A stretch of 64,000 nucleotides of DNA from Paenibacillus marchantiae. GTDB lineage: Bacteria > Bacillota > Bacilli > Paenibacillales > Paenibacillaceae. Below, piece by piece: positions 1 through 8,633 of the stretch. The notes beneath the pieces are model-generated. The model did no database searches and was not told the DNA's origin. It worked only from the letters and a program-made list of their open reading frames with translations. Position 1 is the stretch's first letter, and each line of letters opens with the position of its first letter. The position numbers and the translations under genes were made by a program. The stretch covers positions 4,402,001-4,466,000 of the forward strand of contig NZ_CP118270.1 in NCBI RefSeq assembly GCF_028771845.1, written 5' to 3'.

Positions 1-2
1 AA

Positions 3-749
3 AGTCCATGTTCGGACAAGCGTTCACATGAAAACGATCAGAGTCAACGAGTTTCTCTGACCATTGAGGAGCACAAGCAGCTTCTGTTATCCATTGAAAG
101 GTTTGACAAGCAAGGCGTGCATCAATTGATTTCCACTATTATTGCTTCGATTGACCACTTGCCTATCCATTCACATACGGTTCAGATGATTGTCAGCGAG
201 CTCATGCAAACGGGTGATAAAGCATGGAGGACCTGCTTGCCTTCCACAGATCCAGCGGTAGCTAATCTGCCTTCAAGAAGCGAGCTTGGGCGCATGAAAA
301 CGATAAGAGAACTGGAGCAAGGCCTGCAGTCCTTTTTCTCCAGTCTGTTTCATTTGTTGAATCAACATCGTGTAATCGGTTCCTATTCTCGCCATGTCAC
401 GCAGACGATCCAATTCATTCTGGAGAGGTATTCCGGTTATGTCACATTGGAGATTGCGGCAAGCGTTATCGGCCTGAATGCCTCCTATTTAAGCAGAATA
501 TTCAAGGAGGAGACGCAGCGGACTTTTTCAGAATATCTGAATCAGGTTCGGATTGACGCAGGGTGCAAGCTGCTGGACAGCGGCCGATACTCGATTAAAG
601 AAATAAGCTTGCAAGTGGGATTTACGACACACAACTACTTTTTCAAAGTATTCAAAGAAATAACGGGTTTAACACCGCAAGCGTATTTGAGCAATCCAGG
701 AAAAAGGAAGAACGAAACGAAACTCCCGACTTTGCACTTGGGAAACTAG
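3..749 (+). CDS. AraC-type transcriptional regulator, 5' partial (probably a YesN-like response regulator)
   Basis: The reading frame is open from the first complete codon at base 3, so the gene starts upstream of the window; 248 residues are visible. The last ~100 residues form the two helix-turn-helix motifs of an AraC/XylS DNA-binding domain (LEIAASVIGLNASYLSRIFK for the first, IKEISLQVGFTTHNYFFKVF for the second, ending GLTPQAYL). The part before it is a linker-like region without the cupin sensor expected of a simple AraC activator. That fits a YesN-like response regulator whose receiver domain lies off the window, but this is inferred. It precedes a sugar-binding lipoprotein, two permeases and a GH51 enzyme, so it probably activates that arabinoside locus. 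Confidence 0.85.
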   Translation, partial: SPCSDKRSHENDQSQRVSLTIEEHKQLLLSIERFDKQGVHQLISTIIASIDHLPIHSHTVQMIVSELMQTGDKAWRTCLPSTDPAVANLPSRSELGRMKTIRELEQGLQSFFSSLFHLLNQHRVIGSYSRHVTQTIQFILERYSGYVTLEIAASVIGLNASYLSRIFKEETQRTFSEYLNQVRIDAGCKLLDSGRYSIKEISLQVGFTTHNYFFKVFKEITGLTPQAYLSNPGKRKNETKLPTLHLGN

Positions 750-853
750 GCAGATAAGAGCAGAACTCTAAACTCGTAAAATATGTGGAGTAAAGGGTCA
801 TATTATTGTAATTACCTTCCATGCCCGGTGAATTATAATGAGCACACACCAAC

Positions 854-867
854 CGTGAACGCTTACA
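854..867. promoter_or_regulatory. Imperfect cre-like site
   Basis: Read on the minus strand the site is TGTAAGCGTTCACG, which matches the CcpA consensus TGWAARCGYTWNCW at 12 of 14 positions. It lies 41 bases ahead of the start of the following lipoprotein gene, where carbon catabolite repression of a sugar importer would be expected. The match is imperfect and unsupported by other data. Confidence 0.35.
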
Positions 868-907
868 AATTACGTTGGTGATAAAGAATTGTGGGGGGCA
901 CAACTTT

Positions 908-2476
908 ATGCGCAAACGCTGGGGAAGAAATATGATCATGATGATGATCGCTTCCAGTTTGATGCTGGCTGGATGCAATTCCGGTGGAAGCAATAACGAA
1001 GCTTCACCAGAGGTTTCGAAGAACGACGTTCATACGAACGGGTTTCCGATTGTGGACGAACCGGTGAATCTCAAGATGTTTACCCGCATTGCACCCGTAA
1101 ATGGCCCTTTCAAGGAGATGCCGGTTTTCCAGGATTACGAGAAATTAAGCCATGTAAAGGTGGAATTCATTGAAGCGCAGACGGATGGTTTTCAGGAGAA
1201 AAAAAATCTGTTGTTTGCTTCGAATGAACTGCCGGATGCCCTGTTCCGTTCAGGTATTTCCCCGCTTGAAGCCATCCGCTATGGCTCTGCCGGCCAATTG
1301 ATCCCACTGGAAGGTCTTATCGATGAATATGCTCCGAATTTGAAGAAATTAATGGAACAATATCCCGAAATTCGCTCGGGTATTACTACACCAGAGGGCC
1401 ACATTTATACAATTCCGGGTATTGTTACGCTAAGTGCGGCGCGTACGGATAAGAAATGGATCAATCAGATGTGGCTGGACAAGCTGAATCTGAAAGTGCC
1501 GGAGACCACCGAAGAACTTTACAATGTATTGCTTGCCTTCCGTGATGGTGATCCGAATGGAAACGGCAAACAGGATGAACTTCCGATGACAGCCCGCGTA
1601 GGATTGGCTGTTGTAAACGCGATGAGTGGGTCATTCGGATTGGATTCACAGCTCGGCTATAACATTAATATTGAAAATGACAAAGTTAGTATCTGGATGG
1701 GCAGCGACCAGAATAAAGAAATGCTGATGTACTTAAATAAGCTGTATAAGGAAAAGCTGCTGGATCAGGAAATATTTTCACATACGGAAGCGCAATATCT
1801 GGCCAAGCAGGGATCGGGAAATACAGGTTTTTTCTTTGACCAGACGAATAATAACTTCTTGTCGATCAAAGACCAATATACTGGTATCGCCCCACTGGAA
1901 GGTCCACAAGGTGACCGTTTACAGAGTCATGCTCTGCCAGTAGCCAGGGATTTTGGAGCCTTTGCAATCACATCCGTCAATAAATATCCTGAAGTCACGA
2001 TGCGTTGGATTGATTATTTCTACAGTGACGAGGGTTCTACCCTGCTCCGATTCGGAAGAGAAGGCGAGCATTACGAGATGAAGGATGGTATTCCTTACTA
2101 TAAAGAGGACTTCCTAAAAGAAATCAGTAACCAGGCCAAAATTACGCCTTATGCCGGCGGAGGCGCGCCACATCTCATCAGTGAACAGGTTGCTTCCTTT
2201 ATCAATCCACCTCAGGTGCAGGAGGCGCAGCAAAAGCTCGATCCGTTCATGCCAAAAGTTCGCTATGCGGCTCCGATGTTTGATGAGCAAACCGCCCAGG
2301 AAGTTAACATCCTTCGAAATGATATCGATAAATATTACGAAGAACAGAGTACAAAATTTATAGTCGGTGCAATCGGTTTTGACAAGTGGGAGCAATTCCA
2401 GGCCACGCTCAAAAAGATGAGAGTTGAGGAACTGGAGAAGTTGTATCAGGATGCCTTTGACAAGATGCAGAAATAA
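908..2476 (+). CDS. Sugar ABC transporter substrate-binding lipoprotein (LplA-like)
   Basis: A 522-residue extracellular solute-binding protein that should capture an oligosaccharide and hand it to the two permeases downstream. The N-terminus has basic residues, a hydrophobic stretch and the lipobox LAGC, so the mature protein is anchored through the cysteine at about residue 23. An acidic loop (DGDPNGNGKQDE, about residues 215-227) is common in this large (about 500-560 residue) Paenibacillus group. The start at 908 is chosen because a GGGGGG ribosome site lies 9 bases upstream; an in-frame GTG at 875 would put extra residues before the signal peptide. With the GH51 enzyme at the end of the operon, the ligand is probably an arabinose-containing oligosaccharide, which is inference. 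Confidence 0.9.
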   Translation: MRKRWGRNMIMMMIASSLMLAGCNSGGSNNEASPEVSKNDVHTNGFPIVDEPVNLKMFTRIAPVNGPFKEMPVFQDYEKLSHVKVEFIEAQTDGFQEKKNLLFASNELPDALFRSGISPLEAIRYGSAGQLIPLEGLIDEYAPNLKKLMEQYPEIRSGITTPEGHIYTIPGIVTLSAARTDKKWINQMWLDKLNLKVPETTEELYNVLLAFRDGDPNGNGKQDELPMTARVGLAVVNAMSGSFGLDSQLGYNINIENDKVSIWMGSDQNKEMLMYLNKLYKEKLLDQEIFSHTEAQYLAKQGSGNTGFFFDQTNNNFLSIKDQYTGIAPLEGPQGDRLQSHALPVARDFGAFAITSVNKYPEVTMRWIDYFYSDEGSTLLRFGREGEHYEMKDGIPYYKEDFLKEISNQAKITPYAGGGAPHLISEQVASFINPPQVQEAQQKLDPFMPKVRYAAPMFDEQTAQEVNILRNDIDKYYEEQSTKFIVGAIGFDKWEQFQATLKKMRVEELEKLYQDAFDKMQK

Positions 2477-2509
2477 TGCTGAAACATCATGGATGAGGAG
2501 CAGTTGCCT

Positions 2510-3472
2510 ATGAAAAGCGTCAAAACCGATACAACGATGACGATGCCACGAAGCCATCCGAAAAAGAGTTCAGGCCTGTTAAGACAAATGGGTAAAAGAT
2601 TGGACCTGTACCTTATGCTGCTTCTGCCAGTCACTTGGTATGTGGTATTCCACTATGCCCCTCTGTATGGACTGCAAATTGCGTTCAAAAATTTCAATCC
2701 GGCTAAAGGGATTCTGGGCAGCAGCTGGGAAGGCTTTGGACACTTCGAACGATTCTTTGATTCCTATTATTTCTGGAGACTTCTATGGAATACATTGTCA
2801 ATTAACTTGTTCTCCTTATTAATTGCTTTTCCGATTCCGATTCTGCTAGCACTAATTATTAACGAAATTCGCAATAAAACCTTCAGCAAGTGGCTGCAAA
2901 ATATTACGTATATTCCCCACTTTATTTCAGTGGTCGTTATCGTTGGCATACTGAATGTGTTTCTCTCGCCTCATACGGGTCCAGTCAATCTGTTGATTGA
3001 GGCTTTCGGAGGTACACCGATCCGTTTTCTTGAGGAAGCAGGTTGGTTTAAAACCATTTTTATCAGTTCGAATATATGGCAGAACATGGGCTGGCAATCC
3101 ATCATCTATATTGCAGCTTTGAGCGGAGTGAATCCGCATCTGTATGAAGCTGCCAAGATGGACGGAGCATCAAGGCTGCGGCGCATTTGGCATATTTCGC
3201 TGCCCGGCATCGCTCCAGTCGTCATCATTTTGCTCATATTGGATATCGGTCATTTCATGAACATCGGGTTTGAGAAAATTTTGTTGATGCAAAACAATCT
3301 CAATCTGGAATCGAGCGACGTCATTTCCACGTTTGTCTATACGACAGGTATTCTCAAGGGAGAATACAGTTATACAGCTGCTATCGGGCTTTTTAATTCA
3401 ATCATTAATCTGCTGTTACTTTTACTGGTCAATCGGATTGCGCGCAAGACGTCTGAGACGAGCTTATGGTAA
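2510..3472 (+). CDS. Sugar ABC transporter permease (LplB-like)
   Basis: A 320-residue inner-membrane permease, one half of the channel for the importer whose binding protein lies just upstream. Hydrophobic segments fill most of the chain and the cytoplasmic EAA loop that docks the ATPase reads YEAAKMDGASRLRRIWHISL, with LPGI behind it. The C-terminus NRIARKTSETSLW is typical of the LplB group. The ATG at 2510 has GAGGAG 9 bases ahead; an in-frame ATG at 2489 has no such site. The gene starts 33 bases after the lipoprotein stop. No ATPase is encoded in the operon, so a shared MsmX-type ATPase elsewhere is presumed. Confidence 0.92.
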   Translation: MKSVKTDTTMTMPRSHPKKSSGLLRQMGKRLDLYLMLLLPVTWYVVFHYAPLYGLQIAFKNFNPAKGILGSSWEGFGHFERFFDSYYFWRLLWNTLSINLFSLLIAFPIPILLALIINEIRNKTFSKWLQNITYIPHFISVVVIVGILNVFLSPHTGPVNLLIEAFGGTPIRFLEEAGWFKTIFISSNIWQNMGWQSIIYIAALSGVNPHLYEAAKMDGASRLRRIWHISLPGIAPVVIILLILDIGHFMNIGFEKILLMQNNLNLESSDVISTFVYTTGILKGEYSYTAAIGLFNSIINLLLLLLVNRIARKTSETSLW

Positions 3473-3488
3473 AGGAGGGTAAGATCCC

Positions 3489-4382
3489 ATGTCCAAGCAG
3501 GCGACAATACAAACCAGTTCCAATGAACGGATTTTCGATGTAATCATCTACATCATAGCCTCAATCATTATCATCGCTGTGCTGTACCCACTGATTTTTA
3601 TCGTGAGTGCTTCGTTCAGTGATCCCACAAAAGTATTAAACGGAGAAGTCTGGTTACTACCCAAAGGACTGACGCTGGATGCTTACACGAATATTCTACA
3701 CAACGAGAAGATTTGGCTGGGGTATCGTAATACGATATTTTATACGGTTGTGGGCACTGTGATTAACATTATCATGACCGTATTGGCCGCATATCCTCTT
3801 TCCAGACCTGACCTTCCTGGACGTAATGTAATCATGGTTTTCATCACGCTAACAATGTTCTTCAGTGGAGGATTAATTCCAACGTATCTATTGGTCAAAA
3901 ATCTGGGCATGGTGGATACGATGTGGGCTCTGATCATTCCCGGCGTAATCGCCACGTACAATCTGATCGTGATGAGAACATATTTTCAGTCGAGTATTCC
4001 TTGGGAGCTGCAAGAAGCTGCCCATATGGATGGGTGCTCCAATTGGCGGTTGCTTGTGAGCATTATCCTGCCCCTGTCCAAGCCGATTCTGGCCGTAATG
4101 GTGCTGTTCTATGCCGTAGGCCATTGGAATTCTTTTTTTAACGCGCTCATCTATATTCGTAACGAAAATCTGCATCCGCTTCAGTTGGTACTGCGCGAAA
4201 TTCTGCTGATCAGCCAATCCGATGCCGTGGACGGCAGCCTTGGATTGGAAGACAAAATCCTGCTCGCGGAGAGCATCAAGTATGCGGTGATTATCGTCTC
4301 CAGTTTGCCTGTACTGTTGATGTATCCTTTTGTGCAGCGCCATTTTGTTAAAGGGGTCATGATTGGATCGATTAAAGGTTAA
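3489..4382 (+). CDS. Sugar ABC transporter permease (YtcP-like)
   Basis: A 297-residue integral membrane protein, the second permease of the arabinoside importer. Six or so hydrophobic segments are visible. The EAA loop is LQEAAHMDGCSNWRLLVSII followed by LPLSKP, and the protein ends KGVMIGSIKG, the usual end of the YtcP/AraQ group. AAAGGAGGG lies 8 bases before the ATG, and the gap to the preceding permease is 16 bases, so the genes are surely co-transcribed. Confidence 0.92.
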   Translation: MSKQATIQTSSNERIFDVIIYIIASIIIIAVLYPLIFIVSASFSDPTKVLNGEVWLLPKGLTLDAYTNILHNEKIWLGYRNTIFYTVVGTVINIIMTVLAAYPLSRPDLPGRNVIMVFITLTMFFSGGLIPTYLLVKNLGMVDTMWALIIPGVIATYNLIVMRTYFQSSIPWELQEAAHMDGCSNWRLLVSIILPLSKPILAVMVLFYAVGHWNSFFNALIYIRNENLHPLQLVLREILLISQSDAVDGSLGLEDKILLAESIKYAVIIVSSLPVLLMYPFVQRHFVKGVMIGSIKG

Positions 4383-4412
4383 ATCCATATCAACCACAAT
4401 GATGGAGGACTT

Positions 4413-6455
4413 ATGTTGAAATCAAACGCCAGAATTAGTATAGATTGTAGTCGTGTAAGCGAACACACGGTCAACCCTTTTTTGTTTGGGCATTTTGTGG
4501 AAGACATCCGAGACCATATGGAAGCGATGCTTGCATTTCCATTGAAGGATATGGACTTTGAAAGCGAGGCTGAATCAAGCGCTTCTGTATCGGGAAGCTG
4601 GAGTACCTACACCAACGGAAGAAATACGCAATATGCAATGGAAGCCCCGGCTCCCAGACATTCGGGTCGCGCTCAGCGTATTCGTATCTTTAGTGATGAT
4701 GAAGCGTACGCCGGGATTGTACAAAGCTGCGCATTGAAAGGGCCTATGGACTACACCGTTCGTATAGTTGCGCGATCCTCCATCGAACTCCAGTATTTGA
4801 TGGTGGAGGCGGTCGATAGACGTACGGAAGAAGTGCTCGGTCAGTTGAAAATCGAATTGCACAGCCATAACTGGCAGGATTATGAAGGACGGCTGACGAT
4901 CCTACGTGCTTGTTCAGATGCAGAGATTCGGGTGTATGTTCCGACAGAGCATCCAAGATGGATCGATCATGTCTCCACGGGAATGCTCTGGCTGGACCAT
5001 GTGTCTTTATTGCCTGTGGATCATATTGCTCTGGTAAAAAGCGAAATAATAGAGATGACCAGAGAACTAAACGCAGGCATGATGAGACTTGCAGGGAACT
5101 ACATTAGCGCCTATCACTGGGAGCATGGCGTTGGGCCGATTCTGGAGAGGCCAGTCATGTACAACGAGGCATGGGGAGGATGGACCAGCAAATATTTCGG
5201 AACGGATGAATTTATCCGCTTTTGTTACGAGCTGCAGGTGGAACCTCTGATTTGTGTGAACGATGGATCGGGTACACCTCAAGAGGCCGCCCAATGGATT
5301 GAATATTGTAATGGAAGTGTAGATACCCCAATGGGGGCTCTTCGGGCGAAGAACGGATCTCCGGAACCATATCATGTGAAGTATTGGGAGATCGGCAACG
5401 AGGTGTGGGGGCAATGGCAAGTTGGAGCTTGCTCTGCGGAGCAATTTGCGGAGCGGACCGTGCAGTTTGCCAAAACGATGAAGGAAGCAGATCCTTCCAT
5501 TGTATTGCTGGCCTGTGGACATTACGAGCAGGATTGGAATAAAACTGTGCTTGCTCTGGCAGGGGAGTATATCGATTATTTAACATTACATTTATACCAC
5601 GGCTACGGTCCCTTTGGCATGAATCGGGATACACCGGCTGAGGATCGGTATAAAGCAATGGCTAGTTATCCCGAGTGGACCCGGCACTATATACACCAAA
5701 CAATGGAGGTCATTCATTCCGACATCAAACATCAGCATGTGAAGCTGGCCATCACCGAATATAACACGATGTACTATCCAAACACTGTGCGAAAAGGACT
5801 GCCAGACGAGCATACCCTTGGAGCAGCCGTGGCGAATGCCGCCAATCTGAATGAAATGATTCGTTGCAGCGATAGCGTGCAAATTGGCAGTTTCTCCGAT
5901 CTGGTCAATGGTTGGCTTGGGGGATGTATCCGTGTCGGGGATTTCTATGCGGATCAATATCGGGGCAAGCATGCTGGATGGAGTGGACACCCACTCACGA
6001 TCTATGGAACTCCAACCTATGAAGTATTAAAGCTTTACGCGAATCGGGATATTCATCATATCCTGCCTGTAGAAGCTGAATGTGGAACATTCTCTGTAAC
6101 TTCAAACCAAAAAACGCCTGTAGAGCTGGATGCACTCCCCGATCTGGATGTTGTAGCCGGAACGAATGTTGATGGCAGCAGGGTCACCTTGTTTATTGTG
6201 AACCGAAGCTTGGAGGAAGTATCGGTTGAGCTGGATTTACAAGTTTTCGATGCGAGTGAAGAGGGGACCTTATATGAGATTACCAGCGATTCGTACAATA
6301 ACATCAACTCCGTGTTTCAACCCAATCATATCAAGTGCACAGAACGGAGTGTTTTGACCGAGGATTGGCAGCGTGGTTACGCATTACGTCCTTCATCCAT
6401 CTATGTACTGGAGTTTGGAAAGGTAGACCGATTGTCTCGACATCCCGGACTGTAG
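4413..6455 (+). CDS. Alpha-L-arabinofuranosidase, GH51 family
   Basis: A 680-residue glycoside hydrolase with no signal peptide, so it acts in the cytoplasm on imported arabinosides. The N-terminus has the family motif FGHFVED (about residues 25-31), followed by a ~170-residue beta-rich insert like the carbohydrate-binding module of longer GH51 enzymes. The catalytic barrel follows, with WEIGNEVWG (acid/base Glu at about 330) and AITEYNTMY (nucleophile Glu at about 449). A C-terminal beta domain covers the last ~170 residues. Length is at the upper end for the family because of the N-terminal insert. GATGGAGG precedes the ATG, 30 bases after the permease stop. GH51 includes some endoglucanases, but the importer context and the motifs favour arabinofuranosidase. 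Confidence 0.88.
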   Translation: MLKSNARISIDCSRVSEHTVNPFLFGHFVEDIRDHMEAMLAFPLKDMDFESEAESSASVSGSWSTYTNGRNTQYAMEAPAPRHSGRAQRIRIFSDDEAYAGIVQSCALKGPMDYTVRIVARSSIELQYLMVEAVDRRTEEVLGQLKIELHSHNWQDYEGRLTILRACSDAEIRVYVPTEHPRWIDHVSTGMLWLDHVSLLPVDHIALVKSEIIEMTRELNAGMMRLAGNYISAYHWEHGVGPILERPVMYNEAWGGWTSKYFGTDEFIRFCYELQVEPLICVNDGSGTPQEAAQWIEYCNGSVDTPMGALRAKNGSPEPYHVKYWEIGNEVWGQWQVGACSAEQFAERTVQFAKTMKEADPSIVLLACGHYEQDWNKTVLALAGEYIDYLTLHLYHGYGPFGMNRDTPAEDRYKAMASYPEWTRHYIHQTMEVIHSDIKHQHVKLAITEYNTMYYPNTVRKGLPDEHTLGAAVANAANLNEMIRCSDSVQIGSFSDLVNGWLGGCIRVGDFYADQYRGKHAGWSGHPLTIYGTPTYEVLKLYANRDIHHILPVEAECGTFSVTSNQKTPVELDALPDLDVVAGTNVDGSRVTLFIVNRSLEEVSVELDLQVFDASEEGTLYEITSDSYNNINSVFQPNHIKCTERSVLTEDWQRGYALRPSSIYVLEFGKVDRLSRHPGL

Positions 6456-6458
6456 ACA

Positions 6459-6500
6459 AATAGGGTTTCAGAACCTGTACCTAAGTTCTGAAACCCTATT
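6459..6500. terminator. Hairpin between convergent operons
   Basis: A perfect 16-bp inverted repeat (6459-6474 with 6485-6500) and a 10-base loop directly follow the GH51 stop and face the end of the minus-strand MFS gene. There is no T-run of length on either side, so it may work in both directions but weakly. Confidence 0.6.
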
Positions 6501-6562
6501 CTCTGTTCTATGGTGTCTTGACTACCAATCAATCCGATATTTGCCTGATGAAAGCAGGCATT

Positions 6563-7798
6563 TTAAATAATTACTTGTTTTCGCTTATACAAAACGGGTA
6601 TTGCCGCTGCTATAAGGATCACACCCATAATGGCGGGTGCAGCATGACCAAGCGATACATAGATTTGACCTCCAATGATAGGACCAATCATTCTAGCTAA
6701 AGCCTGAATAGATTGGCTACCGCCTTGAACCCTGCCTTGTTCACTAGAATCGACAGATTTGGAGAGCATGCCATTGAAGGAAGGCCCGAAGATCGAATCA
6801 CCAAAACCAAAGATAAACATGCCCACGATAAACAGTGGATAGAATGAGAACAAAGTAGATAACGCAATGAGACTGTAGCCTATTATCTCTGAAATCATTC
6901 CAAGAATGGCGATCTGTTTATCGCTAAGCTTTTTCAAAAGCTTAGGCATGATGAGACCTTGTGAGATGATATCCTGGACACCCATAATTGAGAACATAAG
7001 TCCGATGATTGCAGGCTTCCAATTGAAAGTATCCATTGAAAATTGTGAGAAAACGGCCTGTAAAGATCCGTTGGGTATCCAAAGTAAGAAGGCTGAGATA
7101 AGTAGTCTGTTTAAGTTTTTCATGGAAAGCAGGTTTGCAAGCTGTATGAATGGATTAAGTCTCACCAAAGTAATTTCTTTCAGTCTATGTGTCTTAGCAA
7201 GACTCTCAGGCATAAAAAAGAATCCATATATAACATTCACCAAAGTTATGATGGCTCCAAAATACATGGGTGCAGAATAATCAATCTTGGCGAGTAATCC
7301 GCCTACAGTCGGGCCAATGACGGTGCCTACACCTACAACCGCACTCACCCATCCAAAGTATTTGGTTCTCTGTTCGGGTGGGATGATGTCCGCAAAATAT
7401 GCGAAGATTGTACCTATGCTTCCTCCTGTGATACCCTCGATTATACGCCCCGCAAAGAGTACCCATAGGGCTCCGCCTATGCCGAAAACCAAGTATCCAA
7501 TTACGGAACCCAAAAGGCATACCAGGAGCAATGGACGACGGCCATATTTATCGCTCAGAGCTCCAAGCACGGGAGACGCAAAAAATACGCAAAAGGCATA
7601 AACAGAGGTCAGCAGCGTAACAACGATAGCTTGTTCTCCTGGACTGCTTGTATAAGGCTGTACTAGAAATGGGACAACAGGCGCGATAATACTGAAGCCT
7701 ATTCCGCAAAGAAACACAGAGATCAGACCGAATAATAAAGCGTGTTTGTCTATGGTTTGTTCTGTGTTCTGTGTATGATGTGATCGTGATTTAAACAT
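6563..7798 (-). CDS. MFS drug-efflux type transporter (DHA1, TetA-like)
   Basis: A 411-residue, 12-segment membrane transporter of the major facilitator superfamily. Motif A reads GALSDKYGRRP after the second segment, and the antiporter motif C region is GVGTVIGPTVGG in segment 5, both typical of proton-driven drug exporters. It closes with a short basic tail. GAGAGGAG lies 5 bases before the ATG. A marR gene lies upstream in the same direction, but a terminator-like hairpin between them means partly separate transcription. The drug or metabolite exported cannot be told from sequence. Confidence 0.88.
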   Translation of the reverse strand: MFKSRSHHTQNTEQTIDKHALLFGLISVFLCGIGFSIIAPVVPFLVQPYTSSPGEQAIVVTLLTSVYAFCVFFASPVLGALSDKYGRRPLLLVCLLGSVIGYLVFGIGGALWVLFAGRIIEGITGGSIGTIFAYFADIIPPEQRTKYFGWVSAVVGVGTVIGPTVGGLLAKIDYSAPMYFGAIITLVNVIYGFFFMPESLAKTHRLKEITLVRLNPFIQLANLLSMKNLNRLLISAFLLWIPNGSLQAVFSQFSMDTFNWKPAIIGLMFSIMGVQDIISQGLIMPKLLKKLSDKQIAILGMISEIIGYSLIALSTLFSFYPLFIVGMFIFGFGDSIFGPSFNGMLSKSVDSSEQGRVQGGSQSIQALARMIGPIIGGQIYVSLGHAAPAIMGVILIAAAIPVLYKRKQVII

Positions 7799-7891
7799 TA
7801 AATTCTCCTCTCAAACGTCGTGATTTTATTTCCTTGGAAACATTAATATCGTACAACTGCTTTGTTTCCTTGTCAACAAAATAATAACAAT

Positions 7892-7926
7892 AAAAAAACA
7901 GCCTGTTCTCAAATAGAGTCCGGCTG
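7892..7926 (-). terminator. Terminator after the marR gene
   Basis: On the minus strand a short CAGCC...GGCTG stem is followed by seven T. The loop is long (18 bases), so termination is probably incomplete and may leave some read-through into the MFS gene. Confidence 0.5.
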
Positions 7927-7954
7927 CCTTTAGTTTAACTTTCATTATTGAGAT

Positions 7955-8428
7955 TTATTCCGACTTCAGATCTGTACCCAGCTTCTTTATTTCTGCATCC
8001 AGATGCCGATTATACTTGTCCACGAAGTTAAGCATACTGTCAAATTGTTCGTCGGTTACCTGTTCGAATACAACTTTATCTCGCTCTTGAAACTCGTTGT
8101 GAAGATCCTCATGGATTTGATAAATGACTTTCCCTTGCTCTGTAAGCCTAAAATAGATCTCTTTCTTGTTATCCGATTTCTGATAGCTTTCGATCAGGCC
8201 TTTTTCTATGAGCTTCTTCGTTAATTTACTTATCGCACCTCTAGTCATATAAAAGGACTCTGCAAGCTTTGTTACATTGGAATCTGCATTTTTTTCAATG
8301 TATTCGATGCAATGTACTTCAGAAGGTTTATACCCCTTAAGACTTTCTTCCATCTTATCTTTATTAAGCCAAACCAGCTTGTTATATAAGTCCCTGAAAC
8401 CCACTAAGACCTGTTCCTCTTTATTCAT
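7955..8428 (-). CDS. MarR-family transcriptional regulator
   Basis: A 157-residue winged-helix regulator. The recognition region NVTKLAESFYMTRGAISKLT and the wing that follows (KLIEKGLIESYQKSDNKKEIYFRLTEQG) are clearly MarR-like. It lies 156 bases upstream of the MFS exporter on the same strand, the usual arrangement for a repressor of a drug pump that is released by ligand binding. The upstream region 8429-8520 is very AT-rich and holds TTCAA/TTGAA half-sites, but no clean operator stands out. Confidence 0.88.
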   Translation of the reverse strand: MNKEEQVLVGFRDLYNKLVWLNKDKMEESLKGYKPSEVHCIEYIEKNADSNVTKLAESFYMTRGAISKLTKKLIEKGLIESYQKSDNKKEIYFRLTEQGKVIYQIHEDLHNEFQERDKVVFEQVTDEQFDSMLNFVDKYNRHLDAEIKKLGTDLKSE

Positions 8429-8582
8429 GGCCTATCCTCCCACCCATTGGTGCATTACAATATTATATTCAATTTTGGTTTCCAGTTCAAAAATATTGAA
8501 AACAATTATTTAGGAAGGGATCTATACGTGATAAAAGAGAGACAAAAGCTTCTAAATTACAGTGTAAATCAAGGTTAATTTC

Positions 8583-8612
8583 TGAATAAACTTTTTTCTT
8601 AACGACATACTA
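8583..8612 (+). promoter_or_regulatory. Sigma-G promoter of the germination operon
   Basis: TGAATA (8583-8588) and CATACTA (8606-8612) are separated by 17 bases, which is the consensus for forespore-specific sigma-G. The ribosome site and TTG start of the gerA-like gene follow about 20 bases later. This predicts expression late in sporulation within the forespore, as known for germinant receptor operons. Confidence 0.8.
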
Positions 8613-8633
8613 CTTCAGAAGAGGTGGTAAAAT

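Noticed and set aside
3888..4397. 169-codon minus-strand frame opposite a permease
   Set aside because: Antisense to a clear YtcP-like permease and without family features.
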